A stretch of 64,000 bases of DNA from Ectobius pallidus (Eukaryota; Arthropoda; Insecta; Blattodea; Ectobiidae). Each line of letters opens with the position of its first letter. Positions within the stretch are counted from its first letter, which is position 1. Shown here piece after piece: positions 57,700 to 64,000 of this stretch. Location: positions 69,953,073-70,017,072 of the forward strand of contig CAXKWD010000006.1 in assembly GCA_964059195.1 (NCBI GenBank), read 5' to 3'. The notes beneath the pieces were generated by a model. That model saw only the letters and a list, made by a program, of their open reading frames with translations. It had not been told where the DNA came from and did no database searches. The position numbers were made by a program, and so were the translations under genes.

Positions 57700-59217
57700 T
57701 CAATGGCAATAGACAATTCCTAAGCAAGCTAAAGGAATATTGTCTATTTTATGGAACCCGAAAGTTCATTGCCCCGCTTACCTGACCCCGCCATTCAACC
57801 CTATTCTATGCTAACTACATCCAACCATCCCTCTCAAATCTTACTTCTCTTAAATCTATCCTAATATTATCCTCCTACCTACGTCTAGGTCTTCCAAGTG
57901 GTCTTTTCCCAGTGGTCTTCTCCCAGTCAATATTTTTTAGATATGTCTTTCCTCCCCCATGCGCCCAACATGTCCAGCCAATTTCGTCCTCCGTGATTTA
58001 ATTACCCTTACTATATCCGGTGACGAGCACAGGTATTGGAGCTCGTGATTACCTATGCAGTTTTCTCCAGTCCGCATTTTCATCTCTTTTAGGCACAAAT
58101 ATTTTCCTAAGCACCCTCACATCCATCTACTCTTATACAATTCAACGGCCCTAAATAGCGTGCTTGCTCGCCCGCTTCGTGAGACATCGGGTATAGGCCC
58201 TACTCGGCGATGTTCGTCTCTCGCAGTCTAAACTTTCATTACGACTACAAAATTAGGAAGAAAAACCGTTTCTTTATTATATAAGGCCTAAGTGAAATGA
58301 ACACAATGAACAAAAATTCTATTTTTATTTTTACTTACATTTTTCATAGCTCTGAACCACAAACATTTTTAATAATCTACCAGTGTAATTTTCTTAAAAA
58401 TCCTGGAGTCAATGAATAATGGCGGGCGAAGCCGGGGCCAACAGCTGTAAAATATTGATGGTTTTATCTCTTGAAATATCGCTGATAATAATAATCCAAA
58501 CAAACCATTCCTTCCCTTGAAACATTATATAATTTCTGAAAATCACACTGAATTGATAAAATAAAATTCACATCATATTCATGTCAATAAACAGCTGAGA
58601 AACAATACGTATTATGTGTTCACAGGTTCTTTGGAACTGCATAATCGATTCTGATATAGTTTTCCCAGGGGGTGCTTTCATGTCGTGGAATGTACTCTAA
58701 AGCAGGAATTTTAGCTGTTTCATTAATTATTAATGGCTTAGTTTATGAATGATTCGCGTGCAAGTGTTAATAAATATAATGCTTTAATAATTATTATACT
58801 CTTAATTTTTAACCACGGCGAAACCCCGGGCATCTCCTAGTATAATACAACCGGCAGGATAATTGTCTTATAAATTTTTATTTTTAGAATTTTGGACAGA
58901 AGACGAGACGATAAGAGTTTCTGAACTGCATAAAAGCAGGCATTTCCTGATTTGAGTCTACACTTAGGCTAACTTCTGCCTTAATATTATTTGTATCTGT
59001 ATTACTCCCAGATATTTTAATTTGTCCGGCTATACTGATTTATTTTGAAGCGCATTATTTTGACGTTTCATGACCATATACTTAGTTTTTTCTGTATTAA
59101 TTCCCAATCTAACATTCCTGCAGGCATCGAAAATACTCTCTGCATTTCTCTCGATTGTGTTTATGTCATCGCGCAACAGGGAAACGTCATCTGCATAAGC
59201 TAAAATCGGGTGACTGC
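57700..59217 (-). pseudogene. GHVAR-family reverse transcriptase split by a Helitron
   Basis: Minus strand from 59217: GSHPILAYADDVSLLRDDIN with the catalytic YADD, then FDACRNVRLGINTEKTKYMV, KIYKTIILPVVLY-like sequence in shifted frames up to 58841. After the Helitron (58126-58840) it resumes with RKIFVPKRDENADWRKLH and the homologue of the GHVARMGEER tail. It ends in a 3' UTR that matches 30304-30370. Frameshifts and stops are many. It gives the part of the family (YADD) missing at 26.2 kb. Confidence 0.8.
58126..58840 (+). mobile_element. Non-autonomous Helitron in an A|T target
   Basis: The element begins TCTACTCTTATACAATTC and ends GGCATCTCCTAG, fitting the 5' TC and 3' CTAG of Helitrons; the sequence before the end, CGGCGAAACCCCGGGC, resembles their typical 3' GGCGAAGCCGCGGGC hairpin region. 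Flanks are CACATCCA and TATAATACAACC. Joined, they equal the uninterrupted site in the related retrotransposon near 26510 (complement), so insertion was between A and T with no duplication, as Helitrons do. It is 715 bp and non-coding. Confidence 0.82.
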
Positions 59218-59656
59218 CATTTAATTATAATTATTATAACGTTAATAATTAATTAAAGATTATTCTAAATTTAAATAAATTGACCACAATAAATCAAAAT
59301 AGCAGCCCGTTCGATATGATACATTCATATCATCTGCTTCAGTCAAATGTTTCCTTAAATCCTTGTAGAGCGCAGCACTCATATCACATCCAGAGTGGAG
59401 CAAAAAGTGCTCTATATAAAATGGGTCATACCTCCCAATCCTCCAAATCTAAATTCAAACTGCGCATGTGCAGCGAAGGCGGTGATAGGCTTAACAACTA
59501 TTGGTTGTCAGTGTCAAAACAGAATCCTACTCATCGCGACGCGCGAATTCAAATATATATTGCTCTAAATCTGCCAGTATGAATGTATTAATAAGTGCAA
59601 AATAAGGTATATGCTGGAAATCTTGGATAGGCTCTGCCTTAGAGCCTTACTGGACG
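59218..59656. other. Unassigned gap with a 100-codon ORF
   Basis: The frame 59280-59582 (rich in Ser, Asn, Gln) is not recognised and has no supporting context. Confidence 0.3.
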
Positions 59657-59661
59657 CGTCG

Positions 59662-61508
59662 CACAGTGGTCCGAATCGGAAAAAAGCGGACAAAAATATT
59701 TTCCATAACAAATTGAAGTAGTTTAGTACAAAACTTTAAACTAAATACTAATATTAGGTTAGTTTGTTGTTTTAGTTCATAAAAGTACAGTACTCGGGCC
59801 TACAGGTAAAAAATATTCATTCATCCTCTGATCTGGATGAATCGCTGTCGGCTTCTTCTTCTCCTTCCTGCTCCGTTTCATCGTTGGGTATTGCCAATAA
59901 ATTGCACACTTTCTGAGGCAACTGTCTTGAATTTATTTCGGAAACTAACTGAGGATTTTCAAAAAACCTTCGGGCAGTGTTACCATCATTGGTGGTTCCA
60001 TAACCAGGCTTCGGAATATCAACTAGAAGACATAATCTGTCTCTGAATGAGTCTTGCATAATTTTTTTCTTTCTTTCCAATAGGTCTCGGGTACCATCTA
60101 TCAAACTCGCTTTCCACTTTTTAAAATCCAGACGGTAGGAAATATGGAGGAGACTCAAAAAGTCGGATGTAGGCATGCAGAACTGATAATCCAAACTCAA
60201 GCTGTAAATTGTCAACGGGCTTCTGTGCTACTGTTTGTAAATTGGTGGTTACTGAAATCTTGGCACTACAAATGTAGCACTTCATACTTGAAGATTTTGC
60301 TAAATCATTGCATACTTTTCCATCTGTCATTCATAATATTAAGGAATAACGCACTTCGGTGTTATTTATAACCAAGTTATTTAAATTTTCAATTTGTTCT
60401 GTTATATAATCTTTTTTCGCCCGAGAAATTTCTGATGTTTCATGAACCCACTGCATTCGAATAGGCCTGCAGAAACGTGTAGATGCAGTTCTTGGATTTT
60501 TCCACGCATTAATTCGTGTTTTACTGTCTGCAAAGCGAAGAGGCACGAAAGACGACATAAATACGCTCTGGTCACTCTTGAAATCATATCTTTTTTCAAC
60601 CACTCTGAATATTTCTTATAAAAGAAACTTTCCACGAAATTAATTTTTCCCAGCGGTAAAAATAAGGCAGAAAAAAACACTTCCTTACACTATTGTACAC
60701 TATTTTCTCGACACTCTCGCCAGCATTTATTAAATAGGTATATCACAAACTTTTCCTGCCGCGCGCGAGATTGATCTTTATATTGACGAATCTTGTTATA
60801 GTTCACTACGATTAACAATGAAACTCATTTTTCTCTATTCACAACACAAAAAACCACCACTAATCAAATGCTTCTCAGAACTAATGATCATCTCGGTTTT
60901 CTAGCTGCAAGACATCCCTCTCAAGCGTAATATCATCTTTCAACAGCCCCTTTATCTCGCGCGACTGTTTATCCTCAGAGCGCACATATTAACATTCTCG
61001 CTCTTCTCATTCACGGAGTTGGTGGGATTTGGCGATGAAACATTTAAGGAAATATTGTCAAGACTTCATTTTAATACGTGCGTAAGTTTCATAGGATACA
61101 TATGTATAGATTTTTTTAAAAGTCAAGCAAAACTTATTTTTCTTGAAGAAAATTAGGTTTTATTAAAATTAATGTAATAGTCCTTATAAATTATCTAAAT
61201 TCGACAATCATGCTTTTAATAGAAAGAGCACATTATAAAGTATCTACAGGTATAATATTATAGACCTTGAGTTTCATTTTCAAGTGAGAGAAATTGCAAA
61301 GTTTACTGACAGAAGTGAGGTGTTCAGGAACTAAGAGTTATGCCACTTTTGCAGTATTATAACTGAGGAACCAAGAAGCAATTTCGAAACATAAAGTGAA
61401 ATTAATCTACACTGATAATCATACTATACCTGGACAGTTGTTTGGCATTTCTAAATTAAAGTTGAAAATCGATTTTTGTCCGCTTTTTTTCCGATCCGGA
61501 CCACTGTG
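59662..61508 (-). mobile_element. Defective Transib transposon
   Basis: Termini CACAGTGGTCCGAATCGG and, at the right, CCGATCCGGACCACTGTG begin with CACAGTG, the same heptamer as the RAG recombination signal and a hallmark of Transib. A 5-bp duplication CGTCG flanks it (59657-59661, 61509-61513), matching the GC-rich 5-bp target typical of this superfamily. The inverted repeats continue through AAAAAAGCGGACAAAAAT. It is 1847 bp, shorter than usual autonomous members (about 3 kb), and carries a broken minus-strand transposase. Confidence 0.92.
59820..60603 (-). pseudogene. Transib (RAG1-related) transposase, deleted and frameshifted
   Basis: Minus strand: SSFVPLRFADSKTRINAWKN and STRFCRPIRMQWVHE (60603 frame). 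Then MTDGKVCNDLAKSSSMKCYI with C-x2-C, and LQLEFGLSVLHAYIRLFE (60330 frame). Across a frameshift near 60150 it continues LHISYRLDFKKWKASLIDG and VDIPKPGYGTTNDGNTARRF. All follow the order of Transib transposase; TDGKVCN probably holds the second catalytic Asp. After VSEI the sequence jumps to RQLPQKVCNLLAIPND and an acidic SEDE tail, so the segment with the catalytic Glu is deleted. The N-terminal half with the first Asp is also absent. Confidence 0.88.
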
Positions 61509-61513
61509 CGTCG

Positions 61514-62619
61514 CCCCTATAGACAATGTTCTGATGACGGAATTTTCACGATGTCTTTGTGCGCGTATATGTAAGGGTATTTTCCTCTTGGTCTTTAAGA
61601 TCTATATTAGTATAGGCCAGCAGGCTATAAGCTGCATAATTATAAGCAAAAGGCTCTTCAATTATTTTCCAATGCACCAAAATATTTTTCCGAAATTTAT
61701 ATTTAAACATATTTTGTAAGCATGAAGAACTTCGGTTAGTTCAGGACACAAGGACGTGTTGTCAAATACAAATAGTGCGCTGGCTTCAACCATAGCGTAG
61801 AAATACAATTTCAGTCCAGTACTTCGCGCATTTATTTGTTTACATTTGTTTATTTTGTTTACATTTGTTTGTTTATTTGCCCTTCTAAGCCCGTCGGTTG
61901 TATAAGCATAATTTAGCCAGATGAATTCGATAACAATTTTAAATAAATAAGCATTAGCAATGCTTTAAAGGTACAATATAATATATTTAAATCTCACTGA
62001 AGAGAGAGACAGCGCTTGCATACTAAGTAGAAATCCCGGGCTCGATTCTCATCTTACACAAATTTGCCTCTAAATAAGTTATTATAATATAAATGTCTAC
62101 ATTGAGATATGACTTTCTACATTTGCCAATAAGAAAATAGGCAAGGGTGTGTGTGCTTTTTAATTAATTAATGAATTAATTTAGAACAGTGCTTTAGTGT
62201 TTCAAATAAATTATTAAACTATTTTGAAGAACCCATCGCTGTAAATCGGACAAAGGTAAAGAAGCTTTTCTCGCTTTTCTTTTATTTCTGATCACCAGAG
62301 TCTTTAATGTCCAAGTAGCCTATATTTAGTTAAAACTTTAATAAAATCGCCGGTGGCAGTCACTTCTAGTGTGCTTGTAAACTAAATACTTTCACATTGA
62401 TAAAACTGTTGTATGACAGATGATATTTGGTGCGATAGCTCTAATGAGAAAAAACTGAAGGAATAGGCTATTCATATCAACTAGGCAGTTATCCCTATTC
62501 GAAGTCTGAATCAGAACCAAGTTTAATATTATGAACTAAGTTGCGGTCACGAAATATTGAGGGATGAGTTACAGTGATTCAACTGTTTTTTCGCTCTCTG
62601 AAGTCCATGATACCGATCA
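61514..62619. other. Unassigned AT-rich stretch
   Basis: No gene is recognised. TTTGTTTACATTTGTTTATT words repeat at 61835-61875, and a tRNA-like scrap with CGGGCTCGATTCTC lies near 62040. Confidence 0.4.
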
Positions 62620-62850
62620 TCTTTGCAAAAATTCAGTTGTGTTGGAGGCTCCATCGGGTCGCGAACGACCCCTGGAAATCCCCTAAGGGGATATTCTCAG
62701 CGGATTTGTTTCCAGGGTGCGCCAGTCCCATATCTAACACTTAAATCTAAGACACAAACACCCAGTCCTGAATCCAACCAGGCCGGGAATCGAACCCGGA
62801 CCGCCAGGGTGAAAGGCAGGCGCGCTACCGATTCATGGCGGCGGAGAAAA
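62620..62850 (-). repeat. SINE family E with well-preserved tRNA-like head
   Basis: On the minus strand the head runs from about 62848: CATGAATCGGTAGCGCGCC (A-box region), then GGTCCGGGTTCGATTCCCGG with a perfect B box. The body contains GACTGGGTGTTTGTGTC, shared with family D at 57.5 kb, and GGAAACAAATCCGCTGAG. The 99-codon plus frame (62623-62922) is antisense to it. Confidence 0.75.
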
Positions 62851-64000
62851 GAAATACAGTTACAAAACCATATAATTTGCCAAGCATTTCTCTCTTTCAG
62901 GCATGGCGTTCTTCTTGCTTAAAACTTGCCTTTATTGAACTAATAGTGATACCTTTCTCCCGAAAGAAGGTACATTGCGTGACTTTCCAAAATCAGATTC
63001 ATATCAGCCGCCAGAGCCGTCCTGTTGACGTAGTCTATTACAACATGCAACTACGCGCCGATTATCATATCCTAACCATAAATGAGGTCCTTCTTTAGAT
63101 CATATTCAACTAACCATAGTTAATATTTTAATTTCTAATGAAAATACTTATTAAATAAAAATTGTAGTTCTACCTAAACATTTCTACCAAACTGAAATAA
63201 AATTGTTAGAACTTTTCGGGAGGGGAAGATACAAGTGAATTGGCAGTAAGGGTGGAAGAAAATGGTTTTTAAAGAAATGTAAACCCATGTTCTCTTAGCA
63301 ATAAATCCACAATTTTACCATTTGCCCAAAAATTACAAATAAATTACACTAATATTTTAGATATTTAAATGAAATATTATTATTGTAAACCAAAATAAGG
63401 CATACCCTCAAATCACATTCTCATAAGACGTCAAATTAATATGTATTATTATATACCTATGTATTATATAAATCTATAATTAAATTTTGAGATCCAGTGA
63501 GTTTCTTAAGAACAAATGTATATGTGTGTGTGTGTGATTCCGCTGTGAAGCCCTTCGTGTTATATTAAATATCGCTTTCAAGAGCCAGTGAGTTTCAAAA
63601 CACCATTTTAAGAAGAAATGTGTGTCACTTAGCAGTATCTTGTCATTTCAATCACATCATCCAGCTTCACGAAAAATGGTACGTTGTGAGTTCCCTCTAA
63701 CCACCCAACCGATTAATTAGAGATAGAATAGGGAGAAAATCACAAGATCCATTTTTTAGGGTGAAGTAAATATTCTGAGTGACTTAAATAAGATTTTCCT
63801 TGCGTATACTCATAGAAAGACCCCCACAAAAATGACTGTTAAAATGTTAAATGTTTTACGTAGATTTTCCGTGTTGGAAAACATCACCTCGTTTAAAGAA
63901 GGCACTATACTACCCCTGGAAATACAGATAACACCCACTAGCTACCGAATTCCGAACTACGTAAGAAATTCGCGTTTTGCCCGCCAGATGCAGACTAACA
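62851..64000. other. Unassigned AT-rich end of the window
   Basis: No gene is recognised. A short TG-repeat (about 63522-63534) is present. Confidence 0.35.

Noticed and set aside
62623..62922. 99-codon plus-strand protein
   Set aside because: It reads through the complement of a SINE with a perfect pol III B box.

Overview
This 64 kb window looks like an AT-rich, repeat-dense stretch of an insect nuclear genome, most likely a cockroach (Blattodea; Periplaneta americana is my best guess). The guess rests on the mix of degenerate non-LTR reverse transcriptases (including the GHVARMGEERHISK type C-terminus), mariner, hAT, Transib and Helitron remnants, several tRNA-derived SINE families and frequent AGGCCT hexamers. 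The species is inference from recollection of such sequences. I see no intact host protein gene, rRNA, functional tRNA, operon or CRISPR array. Almost all recognisable coding sequence is broken transposable-element protein.

Layout, left to right. 0-2 kb: the 3' end of an R2-like retrotransposon, then a hAT transposase fossil of the GTF2IRD2/ZBED type. 4-5 kb: three tandem 318-bp units of a tRNA-derived SINE ending in an inverted partial copy. 6.4-7.7 kb: a TA-flanked inverted-repeat transposon carrying a second SINE; another copy of that SINE lies at 9.1 kb. 10.6-11.7 kb: two 349-bp elements in mirror orientation. 12.9-14.6 kb: a reverse-transcriptase fragment and a mariner fragment. 14.6-21.3 kb: mostly unassigned AT-rich DNA. 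21.4-23.6 kb: a rearranged SINE and a CR1/Jockey-type C-terminus. 26.2-30.3 kb: a retrotransposon split by a 3.3-kb inverted-repeat transposon that itself contains an 825-bp hAT element. 31-34 kb: two more reverse-transcriptase tails. 37.5 kb: a third rearranged SINE with an exact 10-bp target duplication. 39.5-40.1 kb: a short hAT element. 41.7-44.6 kb: a mariner shell filled by a 2.6-kb fold-back element whose arms are opposed tandem arrays of about 170-bp units. 44.7-47.9 kb: more LINE and mariner remains. 50-53.4 kb: a SINE, an RNase H scrap, a hAT element and a deleted mariner. 54.3-56.5 kb: inverted-repeat elements. 57.4-59.2 kb: a SINE and a retrotransposon interrupted by a Helitron at an A|T site. 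59.7-61.5 kb: a defective Transib (RAG1-related) transposon with a 5-bp CGTCG duplication. 62.6 kb: a last SINE.

The elements do not form a pathway. Their nesting gives relative ages: the retrotransposons are the oldest layer, and terminal-inverted-repeat transposons and a Helitron were inserted later. The observations most worth checking are the fold-back element with tandem-repeat arms, the SINE whose head and body occur in opposite orientations at three loci, the iterated ends of the 3.3-kb transposon, and the mirror pair at 10.6 kb.
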